DNA of 64,000 nucleotides, taken from NCBI RefSeq assembly GCF_026239655.1, contig NZ_JAPIVO010000007.1, forward strand, positions 248,001-312,000, written 5' to 3'. Origin of the DNA: Pedobacter sp. MR2016-24. Its GTDB lineage: Bacteria > Bacteroidota > Bacteroidia > Sphingobacteriales > Sphingobacteriaceae. Shown here in pieces: positions 34,281-42,280 of this stretch. Every line of letters begins with the position of its first letter. Within the stretch, counting starts at the first letter, position 1. The position numbers and the translations under genes are program-made. The notes under the pieces are model-generated. The model was not told where the DNA came from. It was given only the letters and a program-made list of their open reading frames with translations, and searched no databases.

Positions 34281-34310
34281 CAAATTTAACAAATTAACCG
34301 AACCATCAAA
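34281..34310 (-). promoter_or_regulatory. Bacteroidota-type promoter of the sigma factor gene
   Basis: On the minus strand the -7 box TAAATTTG (34281-34288) fits TAnnTTTG exactly, and a TTTG (34307-34310) lies 18 bases further upstream as the -33 element. Transcription would start near 34274, about 14 bases before the sigma factor ATG at 34260. Confidence 0.65.
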
Positions 34311-34502
34311 ATGTCAATCGTAACAATAAAGGAATTTCATTTAACTTTCATTAACTGTTAGACGCGATGAGCAATCTGCGGGATTAAAAATTTTTATCGG
34401 TTTAAGCTGCTGAAGATTGTATTTTGCTATGCTGTTGACTTATATTGATGTGGTCATTTAAACCGGGAATCAGTAGAAAACAGCATTTTCCATTTTCTTT
34501 TA

Positions 34503-34510
34503 TATCTTTG
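34503..34510 (+). promoter_or_regulatory. -7 promoter box upstream of TPR gene
   Basis: TATCTTTG matches TAnnTTTG on the plus strand. Transcription would begin near 34517, giving a leader of about 190 bases before the TPR gene that contains a short frame and a hairpin. The remaining part of the 445-base intergenic stretch 34261-34705 (34311-34502) holds nothing recognisable apart from AT-rich sequence. Confidence 0.5.
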
Positions 34511-34525
34511 TAAAAAAATACTACT

Positions 34526-34600
34526 ATGTTATCTATCATACATATAGCACTCCACCCCATCTGCGACTTATCGTTGCCAGCGGTTTCTGGTATGAAATAA
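34526..34600 (+). other. 24-codon leader frame with overlapping hairpin
   Basis: ATG 34526 opens a 24-codon frame (MLSIIHIALHPICDLSLPAV then SGMK) ending at TAA 34598-34600. Its last codons form the left arm and loop of a perfect 9-bp inverted repeat, TTCTGGTAT (34585-34593) / ATACCAGAA (34600-34608). The overlap of a short leader frame with a hairpin is the layout of an attenuator, but there is no run of one amino acid and no T-run, so the role is open. It could be chance. Confidence 0.3.
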
Positions 34601-34705
34601 TACCAGAATTATTAGTCAACAGGGGTTTCACCCGCATCAATATTTATTAATTATTAATAATCATTTGTAAGGTCTTTTTTTGCCTTGCGAATACAACATA
34701 TCCTT

Positions 34706-35230
34706 ATGGAGATCTTATACACTGTAGATGAGAAATATCTGCAAGCAGTACATGAACTGACTTTTGGCGAACTGCCTAAAGCGCTTCATTTATTTAACGA
34801 AATAATAGACACTGATCCTAATTATGCCAGGGCACATTATCAGTTAGGCTATTGTTATTTCTATGAATTTAAAAATTATCAAACGGCTGGATATCATTTT
34901 AAAAAATGTATTGAGCTGGAGCCGGCATTTCCTGATAGCTACATTGATTATTTGAGACTTTTAGTTACGCTCAAAATGCATAAAACTATCGCTCAGATTG
35001 CTGAAAAAGCAAAGCTGACACCGGGAGTACCATTAGTAGAACTCTATGAGCTACTCGGGAGTAATGCAGAACAACAACAGGACTTTAATACTGCAAAACA
35101 GCATTATGAAAAGGCTATGCAAGTCGCAATAAGTCAGGCAGAATTTGGGACGTTTCAGGAACACATCAAACGTATAGCTTTAAAACAGAAGTCGGCTGCT
35201 AAAATAACGTACGTTTATAAAGAAGAGTAA
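34706..35230 (+). CDS. Tetratricopeptide repeat protein
   Basis: The start ATG at 34706 (174 residues) is preferred over an upstream in-frame TTG. Helical pairs fit TPR units: PKALHLFNEIIDTDPNYARAHYQLGYCYF, then KNYQTAGYHFKKCIELEPAFPDSYI, and near the C terminus LYELLGSNAEQQQDFNTAKQHYEKAMQ. It has no signal peptide or membrane segment and should act as a cytoplasmic protein-interaction scaffold. The partner is unknown; the gene stands alone. Confidence 0.8.
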   Translation: MEILYTVDEKYLQAVHELTFGELPKALHLFNEIIDTDPNYARAHYQLGYCYFYEFKNYQTAGYHFKKCIELEPAFPDSYIDYLRLLVTLKMHKTIAQIAEKAKLTPGVPLVELYELLGSNAEQQQDFNTAKQHYEKAMQVAISQAEFGTFQEHIKRIALKQKSAAKITYVYKEE

Positions 35231-35308
35231 TGGAATTCGTGATAACTTTGAGCTATATTACTGAAATGACAGAATACATAATTGGAATCAACTGAATAAA
35301 AAAGTGTA

Positions 35309-35896
35309 ATGAACAGATACGAATACAAGAACCTGGTTATTGAAATTCTCAATGACCCATTGTTTACCTCTGGCTCCACTGATAATGTATTCCAATATTC
35401 GAAATGTTATTACGGGGGTGGTGCCCCTGAATATCAAACCTCAAAACATGGTATTAAAATCTATAGTGAAGGCGTACTTATAAATGATTGCATTGTTATT
35501 GGATCTGGAGGTGGAACGGGGATTTACGATAACTCCACAATTGTCAATTGTGATGAAGTTTTAGTATGTTGTTGTAATACAGTTTTCTGTTTGTCGCTGA
35601 GCAATCTTGAACTTAAATGGCAAACGATGGCTGATGAGGCGACTTGTTTTACTATTCATCAATTGGAAAACGACTATATAGTTTACGGAGAACTTACAAT
35701 ATCAAGGCTTGATAGAGAAGGAAATATTATCTGGAGCTTTGGTGGCGCTGATATTTTTGTTTCTATAGATAATGAGGATCCTTTTAAATTAGAGAGTGAC
35801 CATATTGCATTAACAGACTTCAACAGGAATAAATATAAAATTGATTTCGATGGTAAGCTAATTAGTTATTGCACTTTTCAATTTGACCGCGGTTAA
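35309..35896 (+). CDS. Hypothetical cytoplasmic protein, beta-propeller-like
   Basis: The protein has 195 residues and no signal peptide. Repeated strand pairs (VLVCCCNTVFCLSLSNLELKWQT; YIVYGELTISRLDREGNIIWSFGG; IALTDFNRNKYKIDFDGKLI) resemble blades of a small PQQ-like or WD-like propeller, where a W or F follows a G-N/D-turn. Three adjacent cysteines (CCC) at about residue 91-93 are unusual. No family name can be given. It follows the TPR gene by 78 bases on the same strand. Confidence 0.5.
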   Translation: MNRYEYKNLVIEILNDPLFTSGSTDNVFQYSKCYYGGGAPEYQTSKHGIKIYSEGVLINDCIVIGSGGGTGIYDNSTIVNCDEVLVCCCNTVFCLSLSNLELKWQTMADEATCFTIHQLENDYIVYGELTISRLDREGNIIWSFGGADIFVSIDNEDPFKLESDHIALTDFNRNKYKIDFDGKLISYCTFQFDRG

Positions 35897-35962
35897 TTTT
35901 AAGGATCCGCTACCCAAATTCAATCAGATAGTCTGATAGAATAGATTAGAAAAAAAAGAATA

Positions 35963-35985
35963 GCCTGCATCTTAACGAAGCAGGC
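35963..35985 (-). terminator. Terminator of the nitroreductase gene
   Basis: A stem GCCTGC / GCAGGC extended by two pairs after one mismatch, loop of 5, lies 18 bases after the nitroreductase stop. Read on the minus strand it is followed by CTATTC and a run of seven T. It may also work for the convergent hypothetical gene ending at 35896. Confidence 0.75.
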
Positions 35986-36003
35986 CTGGTCATTTATGGT
36001 AAG

Positions 36004-36633
36004 CTAACTGATTACACTTGCAAAATCGTCCTTAGCCAATCTCACCTTCTTGAACTTCGCATACATGTCCTGCTCCTCATCACGGTAACCTAAAGCCAAA
36101 GTAACTACGGACTTTAACCCTTTCTCTTTCAGGTTCAGCAACTCGTCAAATTTATCCGCATCAAAGCCCTCCATTGGGGTGCTGTCTATCTGTAGATCCG
36201 CAGCCGCAATAAGTGCTGTTCCGAGCCCGATGTATGCTTGTCTCGCCGCCCATGTGAAATTAACCTCATCGGTTCGATTCAAGATACCATTGACTAATGC
36301 AGCCTTAAAATCGGCTAAAGCTTCAACAGGAAGACCTCGCTCACTCGCGATATGATTAATATAGGTTTCAATATGTTCTTCGGTTATTTTCTCAAAAGCA
36401 GCAAATACCAATAGATGAGATGAATCTGCAATTTGTCCATTGAAAGAACCTTCTCCAAGTTTATTTCTCAGTTCCTGGTTCTCTACAATAAAAAGGCGGT
36501 AAGGTTGCAATCCGGCAGAAGATGCAGATAGGTTTGTGGCTGCTATAATTTTGTTCAGATCATCGGCAGATACTTTGCGGTCGCTGTATTTCTTGGTGGC
36601 ATAACGCCAGTTGAGACTTTCTATTAAATTCAT
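36004..36633 (-). CDS. NAD(P)H-dependent nitroreductase family flavoprotein
   Basis: A 209-residue cytoplasmic FMN enzyme of the NfsB/nitroreductase fold. The N-terminal RYATKKYSDRKVSADDL binds FMN phosphate, SSAGLQPYRLFIVEN (about 38-52) is the typical substrate-face loop, and WAARQAYIGLGTALIAAADLQIDSTPMEGFD (about 127-157) is the conserved core. It should reduce quinones or nitroaromatics with two electrons. An HxlR-type regulator is divergent 95 bases upstream, a common pairing in which the regulator senses electrophiles through a cysteine. Confidence 0.93.
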   Translation of the reverse strand: MNLIESLNWRYATKKYSDRKVSADDLNKIIAATNLSASSAGLQPYRLFIVENQELRNKLGEGSFNGQIADSSHLLVFAAFEKITEEHIETYINHIASERGLPVEALADFKAALVNGILNRTDEVNFTWAARQAYIGLGTALIAAADLQIDSTPMEGFDADKFDELLNLKEKGLKSVVTLALGYRDEEQDMYAKFKKVRLAKDDFASVIS

Positions 36634-36676
36634 TTTTATATTTCTTTTATGATGATCAAAGTTCTGAATATTAGTT

Positions 36677-36684
36677 TACTTTTG
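36677..36684 (+). promoter_or_regulatory. -7 promoter box of the HxlR gene
   Basis: TACTTTTG fits TAnnTTTG on the plus strand, 44 bases before the HxlR start codon. No clear -33 TTG was seen. Two GGTAAC-type motifs (near 36706 and 36719) downstream of it may belong to the regulator's binding site. Confidence 0.45.
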
Positions 36685-36728
36685 TCACTAAGAAACAAAA
36701 AGTAATGGTAACATACAGGTAACCACCT

Positions 36729-37085
36729 ATGGCACAAATCACGAAACATCCCACTCAGGAATGTAAAAAATCTATTCAAGCCGTGCATGATGCGATGTAT
36801 GTATTGGGCGGAAAATGGAAAATCTCAATTGTAGCATCTCTGCTGTTTGGACCAAGAAGGTATTCCGAGATACTTCGGGATGTAGTGGGAATATCCGGCA
36901 AGATGTTAAGCAGGGAACTGAAAGAAATGGAGACTAATCTGTTGGTTGACAGGATTGTTTCTGACACGCAGCCAATCACTGTGACCTACGAATTGACCAA
37001 ATACGGTAAATCCATTGAACCGGTCATCATCACACTAGGAGAATGGGGTGAAACACACAGGAAATGTATTACCAGAAAAGACTAG
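36729..37085 (+). CDS. HxlR family winged-helix transcriptional regulator
   Basis: A 118-residue protein with the HxlR winged helix: a Cys near the N terminus (Cys12, the usual redox or electrophile sensor), then VLGGKWKISIVASLLFGPRRYSEILRDVVGISGKMLSRELKEME (recognition helix) and the wing with PITVTYELTKYGKSIEPVI. It is divergent from the nitroreductase gene and most likely controls it and itself. Confidence 0.93.
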   Translation: MAQITKHPTQECKKSIQAVHDAMYVLGGKWKISIVASLLFGPRRYSEILRDVVGISGKMLSRELKEMETNLLVDRIVSDTQPITVTYELTKYGKSIEPVIITLGEWGETHRKCITRKD

Positions 37086-37121
37086 AAACACACCTTTATT
37101 GCCCATCTATGCTGAATACAT

Positions 37122-38078
37122 TTATTTCTGCCGGGTTCTCAATTGCATTGCAATGATCAAACCGGTGTTGTCAAATGTAGCCCTCACCACTTGTGCAGGC
37201 TCTGCATTATCATTGGCATAGGCATAATCAATGATCAGATAACTGACTTTATTAAGGAGTACTGCATCGTAATCATAAAGGTTAAAAGGTTCAGATTTGA
37301 TTAATGACTTGATCGTTTTCAACATAGGTGCAGTCATCCTATCCCGGATTTGCAAAGAAATCAATGTTTTAGCACCGTCTTCATCTCCTTGGCTCAGTTT
37401 TACGACAAATTCGTTGAAATTTTTCATTGCTTTATCGAGTGCTGCAGCTCCTGTTACAGGATTTACCGGCTTTGCGGATTTCGACACAAAAACACTGATA
37501 GTATTCTTCGGACCTGCAAAGATTGGTGGCTCCTCATCCTTGTAGTTACTAAATAAGGCAAAAAGATCAACCATTAAGGTATCATTCGGCTTCCAGTACT
37601 CACTGCTCCTTAACCCGCCTTTCACATTCATTTTATGGAGATCGTTTAGGTTTCCGCTCTTTCTGCCTTCACCTATTCTCTGATGCAATTGATCAGCAAG
37701 CACCTGGTGTTTTTTGATCATCGCTTGCTGTAAGCCCAGCAATTGCTTTTTAGGCAGCTGTTCAAAATTGCTCAATTCCCATTCATAACTGATCCCATCA
37801 ATTAAAGAGTCTTTACTGGTAAAGGTGTAAGTAACGACTAAATCAGGAATACCACTTTCCTTTCTTTTATAAGTTAATGGGGCTGACATTCCTTCTGGTA
37901 TAACGAAGTCATCTTTCCCCACAAATAATTTACCACCCAATTTTTGCTCAAGATCAATGAATTCGCGCATATTTTTATCATGGATATTGAATTGAATATC
38001 CTGGGCAGAGGCATTGATGAAAAGAAACAGTAAGGAGATAAAGAGGGAAGAGCGTCGAACAAACATGAGCAAGGACAT
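37122..38078 (-). CDS. Secreted protein of unknown function
   Basis: The protein has 318 residues with a signal peptide (cleavage about residue 25 after ASA; Met5 is an alternative start). The mature part has two domains: an N-terminal part with FVIPEGMSAPLTYKRKESG and a long helix (about 110-150, QLPKKQLLGLQQAMIKKHQVLADQLHQR), then a C-terminal alpha/beta part (about 195-318). The family was not recognised. It is followed 42 bases upstream on the same strand by a MORN-repeat protein, suggesting an operon of two secreted proteins. Confidence 0.55.
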   Translation of the reverse strand: MSLLMFVRRSSLFISLLFLFINASAQDIQFNIHDKNMREFIDLEQKLGGKLFVGKDDFVIPEGMSAPLTYKRKESGIPDLVVTYTFTSKDSLIDGISYEWELSNFEQLPKKQLLGLQQAMIKKHQVLADQLHQRIGEGRKSGNLNDLHKMNVKGGLRSSEYWKPNDTLMVDLFALFSNYKDEEPPIFAGPKNTISVFVSKSAKPVNPVTGAAALDKAMKNFNEFVVKLSQGDEDGAKTLISLQIRDRMTAPMLKTIKSLIKSEPFNLYDYDAVLLNKVSYLIIDYAYANDNAEPAQVVRATFDNTGLIIAMQLRTRQK

Positions 38079-38120
38079 AAAATCAGAGTAATTAAATATA
38101 AGCTAAAATGGCAATTCCGA

Positions 38121-39113
38121 TTAATTATATTCCCGTACTGGTGGCTTGCTAAAATCAATTAATCCATTAATGACATAAGGTAAACGGATTTTGACCTCAG
38201 CATCTCCGGCAAAGATCCACGGGGGTAAGAAACTAAAACTCTCCTGGATCTTGAAATCTAATAACTTCCTCGATAACTCGGTATGATCTATCTTTGTGAT
38301 TTTAGAATCGGGATTTGTTTTCACCAAAAATGGGTAGGCAACTTCCTTTTTTAGTTCTTTCAGCTCTCCTTCGAGACGCCTTAATGAGAAAGTACTGTGA
38401 TGATCAGGCGATAGTGAGACCGTTGCCAAATATTCATAACGCACACAAGTGTCCCAATAGTCGGCCGGCATCTCATATAAATCCAAAAGCATATTAATAG
38501 CAAACTGATGCCCACCTAATGGTGCTGTTTTACCAATAGCTTCTTCTTCAGGAAAATAAAAAAAGAAATACCCACCTGAATTATCATTACGCATAAAGTA
38601 ACCAGATTTTTGCAATTTAGGTTTGCCTTGCATGATATATTCAGATGTGGTAAAATCATACGCTATCGCAACTTTGCTTTTATTATAAATATTCCATTTA
38701 TTTATTGGCTTGCCATTATCGTATTGACCTTCAATGAGTATGCTCCCATTACTGCTGTAAAAAATCCAGTCACTATCGGGATTTCCATCTTTAAAAGTTG
38801 CTATAAGTTTTGTTTTTCCATCGAAGTAGAAAAGTTCAATCTTACCATTCAACTTGCCATCAGCATAATTAATCTTCTTAATCAATCCGCCTTTAGCACT
38901 ATAGGTTATCCACTCCCCATCCTTGTAACCATCTTTGAACGTACCAGTTTCATTGACTTTTCCGTTGCAGGTCCGCTCATATTTGCCATTGAGAACAGGA
39001 GAAACCTGATCCACCTTATCCACACAATGGCAGAATTCTAATTTCTGGATTTCCTGAGAAAAAACAGAAGTGCTTGCTGCAAGTAATAAAAGAAGAGTTA
39101 ACGTTAATTTCAT
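38121..39113 (-). CDS. Secreted MORN/YwqK-type repeat protein
   Basis: The start at 39113 is chosen because it gives a clean signal peptide (MKLTLTLLLLLAASTSVFSQ); the protein then has 330 residues. Residues about 25-135 hold four or five MORN-like repeats of the form G-x-F-K-D-G-x-x-D-G-E-W (for example ETGTFKDGYKDGEWITY, KINYADGKLNGKIELFY, ATFKDGNPDSDWIFY, EGQYDNGKPINKWNIY), as in YwqK-like proteins. The C-terminal half is a non-repeat domain (about 170-330). Its role is unknown. It precedes another secreted protein gene by 42 bases. Confidence 0.7.
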   Translation of the reverse strand: MKLTLTLLLLLAASTSVFSQEIQKLEFCHCVDKVDQVSPVLNGKYERTCNGKVNETGTFKDGYKDGEWITYSAKGGLIKKINYADGKLNGKIELFYFDGKTKLIATFKDGNPDSDWIFYSSNGSILIEGQYDNGKPINKWNIYNKSKVAIAYDFTTSEYIMQGKPKLQKSGYFMRNDNSGGYFFFYFPEEEAIGKTAPLGGHQFAINMLLDLYEMPADYWDTCVRYEYLATVSLSPDHHSTFSLRRLEGELKELKKEVAYPFLVKTNPDSKITKIDHTELSRKLLDFKIQESFSFLPPWIFAGDAEVKIRLPYVINGLIDFSKPPVREYN

Positions 39114-39369
39114 GAGTCGAAAATACAACAAATAAATCAGAAGCTAATATATTAGCGCTAAAGCGCTTTTACTTCTTCTCACCATTAGCCTAAATGCTCA
39201 TTACCTGTATGACTGAGGAAGTAATTTTTTAACATTTGTAAAATTTAAATCTAATCCTCTTCAATACTTTTGTACCAGGAAAAACATGTATTGATTGCTT
39301 TGAGCGACAACTCACTAAATCAATCAGAAGACATTTTGAAGACCAAAACACGCTGCAAATTATAAATTA

Positions 39370-39888
39370 ATGGAAAATATTGAGATCATAAAAGCAACTA
39401 TAGACGACCTTAAAAACCTTCAGCAAATCAGCAGGGATACTTTTGCGAAAACATTTTCATCAGATTACAATGATGATAATATGAACAAGTATATGGAAAA
39501 AAGCTTCTCTGCTGAAAAACTAAGTACTGAACTCCGTAATGAAGATTCGGAATTTTACTTTGCAGTTTTAGAAGGCAAAGTAATTGGTTATTTGAAATTG
39601 AACTCAGGTCAGTCTCAAACAGAAATGAAAGATGATAAAGCGCTTGAAATAGAAAGGATTTATGTCCTGCAGGAATATCACGGTAAAAAAGTGGGGCAAT
39701 TGCTTTATGCAAAAGCCATTGACACTGCAGTGGAGCTATCTGCTGATTATGTTTGGCTGGGCGTATGGGAAGAAAACCCAAGAGCCATTAGTTTCTACAA
39801 AAAAAACGGTTTCGTTGAGTTTGACAAACACAGCTTTATGTTTGGTGATGATGAGCAGACCGATATCATGATGAAAAAGATGCTGTAA
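39370..39888 (+). CDS. GNAT family N-acetyltransferase
   Basis: A 172-residue cytoplasmic enzyme. The acetyl-CoA-binding segment is IERIYVLQEYHGKKVGQLLYAKAI (about 97-120), where the Q/R-x-x-G-x-G/A loop is EYHGKKVGQ; the closing strand and helix are YVWLGVWEENPRAISFYKKNGFVE (about 130-153). Similar proteins acetylate polyamines or protein N termini; substrate unknown. It is convergent with the YceI gene, and the two share a terminator. Confidence 0.92.
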   Translation: MENIEIIKATIDDLKNLQQISRDTFAKTFSSDYNDDNMNKYMEKSFSAEKLSTELRNEDSEFYFAVLEGKVIGYLKLNSGQSQTEMKDDKALEIERIYVLQEYHGKKVGQLLYAKAIDTAVELSADYVWLGVWEENPRAISFYKKNGFVEFDKHSFMFGDDEQTDIMMKKML

Positions 39889-39924
39889 AGCGATCCTGAC
39901 GAAATCGATAGGATATAAAACAAA

Positions 39925-39950
39925 TAGTCCCGGTACAATGACCGGGACTA
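39925..39950. terminator. Bidirectional terminator between GNAT and YceI genes
   Basis: A 10-bp perfect stem (TAGTCCCGGT / ACCGGGACTA) with a 6-base loop lies between two convergent genes. The minus-strand side is followed by TTTGTTTTAT, the plus side by a weaker AT-rich stretch, so it serves YceI best. Confidence 0.85.
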
Positions 39951-39976
39951 CATTAAATTTCAATCCGTTAAATGGA

Positions 39977-40564
39977 TTATTTTTTAGCTACCAGATTCAC
40001 ACCGATTTCAAAGTTATCATCAATAGCTTTGTCGCCAATGCTGTCAAAGAATGATTTTGAACCGTATCTGATGTCATATTTAGTTCTGTCAACTAAGATT
40101 TTACCTGCAAGCGCAGAAACCGTACCGTCTGCATTAACAGTTACAGTAGCCGGGAAGCTTAAAGGTTTAGTAATACCTTTGATAGTAAGGTTACCTGAAA
40201 CAACTACCTTAGCACCTGCTCCAGCAACTTTAGTGATCACGAAAGTTGAAGTTGGGTATTTAGCTGAACCGAAGAAATCATCAGCTTTTAGGTGTCCTTC
40301 TAATTTCTCGCTGCCATCTGCATCTTTAATTGCAGTCATATCCATCACAAATGTACCGCCTGTTACTTTTTTACCGTCAACGTTTAACGTTCCTGATTTT
40401 AAAGCGATAGTTCCGTTATGAGAACCTGATACCTTTTTACCTACCCAGGTAATAGTTGATTTAGCTGCATCAACAGTATAAGTAACTGGTTTGCTGCCGT
40501 TTTTGAAGGCTGATAATGCAAGTATAGCTACTACTGCAAAGATGGAAGTGATTTTTAATTTCAT
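39977..40564 (-). CDS. YceI family periplasmic protein
   Basis: A 195-residue secreted protein with a signal peptide (about 1-20, ILALSAF). The lipocalin-like YceI barrel is seen in TYTVDAAKSTITWVGKKVSG at its start, HLKADDFFGSAKYPTSTFVI in the middle and LVDRTKYDIRYGSKSFFDSIGDKAIDDNFEIGVNL at the end. Members bind isoprenoid quinone-like or other amphiphilic lipids. It stands alone with its own terminator and a -7 box upstream (40587-40594). Confidence 0.95.
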   Translation of the reverse strand: MKLKITSIFAVVAILALSAFKNGSKPVTYTVDAAKSTITWVGKKVSGSHNGTIALKSGTLNVDGKKVTGGTFVMDMTAIKDADGSEKLEGHLKADDFFGSAKYPTSTFVITKVAGAGAKVVVSGNLTIKGITKPLSFPATVTVNADGTVSALAGKILVDRTKYDIRYGSKSFFDSIGDKAIDDNFEIGVNLVAKK

Positions 40565-40586
40565 AATTTTGTTTATTTATTTAAAA

Positions 40587-40594
40587 CAAAAATA
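40587..40594 (-). promoter_or_regulatory. -7 promoter box of the YceI gene
   Basis: Read on the minus strand the sequence is TATTTTTG, which fits TAnnTTTG, 23 bases upstream of the YceI start codon. A matching -33 element was not clear. Confidence 0.4.
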
Positions 40595-40643
40595 GGATTG
40601 TAATTTGATATTGAACTTGATCTATGATAATTATTTATATTAA

Positions 40644-41636
40644 TTATGGATATGGTAATGCAGATGGCTGTTGTACCCATTCTAAGCCCTCTCCCTTTCT
40701 TCTGACGTGTCCAATCCCCGGCCAGGGAAGATGGTAAGAAAATATCGTGGTCCTTGATGCCGCAAGTGCTTCCATAACGGTTTTTCTGGATTTTACAGCA
40801 AGGTCAAAATCGGTATCCCCCTCAAATCCCCATTCGGGATGTTCAATAACAAGTACTGCTGAATGAACAAGGTCTGCGATATGACAAAGACGTTCTGCGC
40901 CGGAAAACACATGTATAATACAATGACCAGGTGTATGGCCGGCAGCAAGCTGCATTTTTATGCAATCGAGAATTTCCTCTCCATCATCTACTAAATGAAG
41001 GTGTGGTCTGATGGCAAGGATATTCTTTCTGGCTACCTCTACCACCAGCTTTTTGAGTGCTTCATCCTTCAGCTTACTTCTTGAAAAATCAGGCGAAGGA
41101 GACATCCAGAAATCATGCTCAATTCTGGAGAGGTAAATATCGGCATTTGGGAATACCACCTTTCCATCCTGATCAGTGAGTCCCCCGATATGGTCGGGAT
41201 GAGCATGACTAATCACCACGTCGGTAATCTCTGTTGCTTTAATACCTGCGTTCGCCAGATTTTGTATCAACCAACCGGAGTCTTTTCCGAAATTTGAGCC
41301 ACACCCACTATCGATCATAATCAACTTGTCGGCCGATCTTACCAGGAGAATATTGATCCCAAGATCTACCTCAGACCTGGAAGCGAAGTTATCTTTTAAT
41401 ACTTGTTCTACTTTAGCTGCGGCTATACCGGGAGCAAAGTTAGGCTGGACAGGTTTCATGAGAATATGCCCGTCGGTTACTACCGTAAGCTCTAATTTTC
41501 CCAACATGAACCTGTGAAATCCCCTGACTTCTTTTCCACGACCTGTTGTTGCTGTTGCGGCAAATAAACTCCTGATATCAGTAAGGCCTAACATGGCGAC
41601 TAATGCAGATTGTTTGATAGCTGTTCTTCTGTTCAT
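40644..41636 (-). CDS. Exported metallo-beta-lactamase-fold hydrolase
   Basis: A 330-residue protein from the start at 41636, chosen because it begins a Tat-like signal (MNRRTAIKQSALVAMLGL); an upstream Met gives 335. The MBL zinc motif is ISHAHPDHIGG (His144, His146, Asp148, His149 from this start), with further GHTPGHC and DLVH-S ligands. The size and order fit methyl-parathion-hydrolase-like or lactonase-like enzymes. An HxlR regulator gene is divergent from it; a promoter and an inverted repeat lie between them. Confidence 0.92.
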   Translation of the reverse strand: MNRRTAIKQSALVAMLGLTDIRSLFAATATTGRGKEVRGFHRFMLGKLELTVVTDGHILMKPVQPNFAPGIAAAKVEQVLKDNFASRSEVDLGINILLVRSADKLIMIDSGCGSNFGKDSGWLIQNLANAGIKATEITDVVISHAHPDHIGGLTDQDGKVVFPNADIYLSRIEHDFWMSPSPDFSRSKLKDEALKKLVVEVARKNILAIRPHLHLVDDGEEILDCIKMQLAAGHTPGHCIIHVFSGAERLCHIADLVHSAVLVIEHPEWGFEGDTDFDLAVKSRKTVMEALAASRTTIFSYHLPWPGIGHVRRKGEGLEWVQQPSALPYP

Positions 41637-41648
41637 ATTTTTTTCTTT

Positions 41649-41679
41649 CAAAACTAGGCTAATGGTATATTTGCATCAA
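41649..41679 (-). promoter_or_regulatory. Bacteroidota-type promoter of the MBL-fold gene
   Basis: On the minus strand a -7 box TAGTTTTG (41649-41656) and a -33 TTG (41677-41679) are 20 bases apart, the expected geometry. It would start transcription close to the MBL start codon at 41636. Confidence 0.6.
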
Positions 41680-41706
41680 GTATGTACTTATAGGTAACCT
41701 ACATAC
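41680..41706. promoter_or_regulatory. Candidate HxlR operator
   Basis: GTATGTA (41680-41686) and its inverse TACATAC (41700-41706) flank a 13-base spacer that itself contains AGGTAACC. The repeat abuts the -33 element of the MBL promoter and lies 120 bases from the HxlR start, a suitable place for HxlR dimers to block or stimulate transcription. Confidence 0.5.
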
Positions 41707-41825
41707 CTTTTATAATCTAATGCTGATTATCAGTAGATTATTTTTTTATTAATTACATCGGCTCTGGCATGGTGCCTATAAACGAGGCTTTTGGTAGCTT
41801 CCATAACTTTTGACAAATAAATCCA

Positions 41826-42179
41826 ATGAAAAACGACGAGAATAAAGCTTACTGTGCTGTAGATTTTGCCTTCCAGCGCATTGGCGGGAAATACCGGGGC
41901 AGAACATTATGGTATTTAAATGAAGATAAAGTACTCCGCTATGGAGAACTTAAGCGCCTGCTTAAAGGAATCACGACAAAAATGCTGACGCAAACGTTAA
42001 GGGAGCTGGAACAGGATGGCTTAGTTTCCAGAAAGGTTTATCTGGAGGTGCCTCCTAAAGTAGAATACGCCCTCACCCCCGCCGGTTTAGAGCTGATCCC
42101 GATCATTGACACCCTAAGACAATGGGCCGACAGGAGAATCCTTGAAAATCCGGTGAACGGTGAAAAGATAGAGTGCTAG
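41826..42179 (+). CDS. HxlR family winged-helix transcriptional regulator
   Basis: The protein has 117 residues. Cys10 in the N-terminal arm is the usual sensor residue. The winged helix runs through RIGGKYRGRTLWYLNEDKVLRYGELKRLLKGITTKMLTQTLRELEQDGL with the wing PPKVEYALTPAGLELIPII. It is divergent from the MBL-fold hydrolase gene, which is its likely target, and is followed by the MFS gene 101 bases downstream on the same strand. Confidence 0.92.
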   Translation: MKNDENKAYCAVDFAFQRIGGKYRGRTLWYLNEDKVLRYGELKRLLKGITTKMLTQTLRELEQDGLVSRKVYLEVPPKVEYALTPAGLELIPIIDTLRQWADRRILENPVNGEKIEC

Positions 42180-42246
42180 GAAATGGCAAATATTAGGTTC
42201 GTAAATTGACAAATGATAAAGATTAAGCACTGCCTATTGCAACAAC

Positions 42247-42260
42247 ATGCAAATTTGCAT
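42247..42260. promoter_or_regulatory. 14-bp perfect palindrome upstream of MFS gene
   Basis: ATGCAAATTTGCAT reads the same on both strands and lies 20 bases before the MFS start codon, with extra TTGCA/TGCAT half-sites on both sides (near 42237 and 42267). It is placed as an operator would be; the regulator is not known. Confidence 0.55.
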
Positions 42261-42280
42261 ATTATTGCATAAAGATCAAC

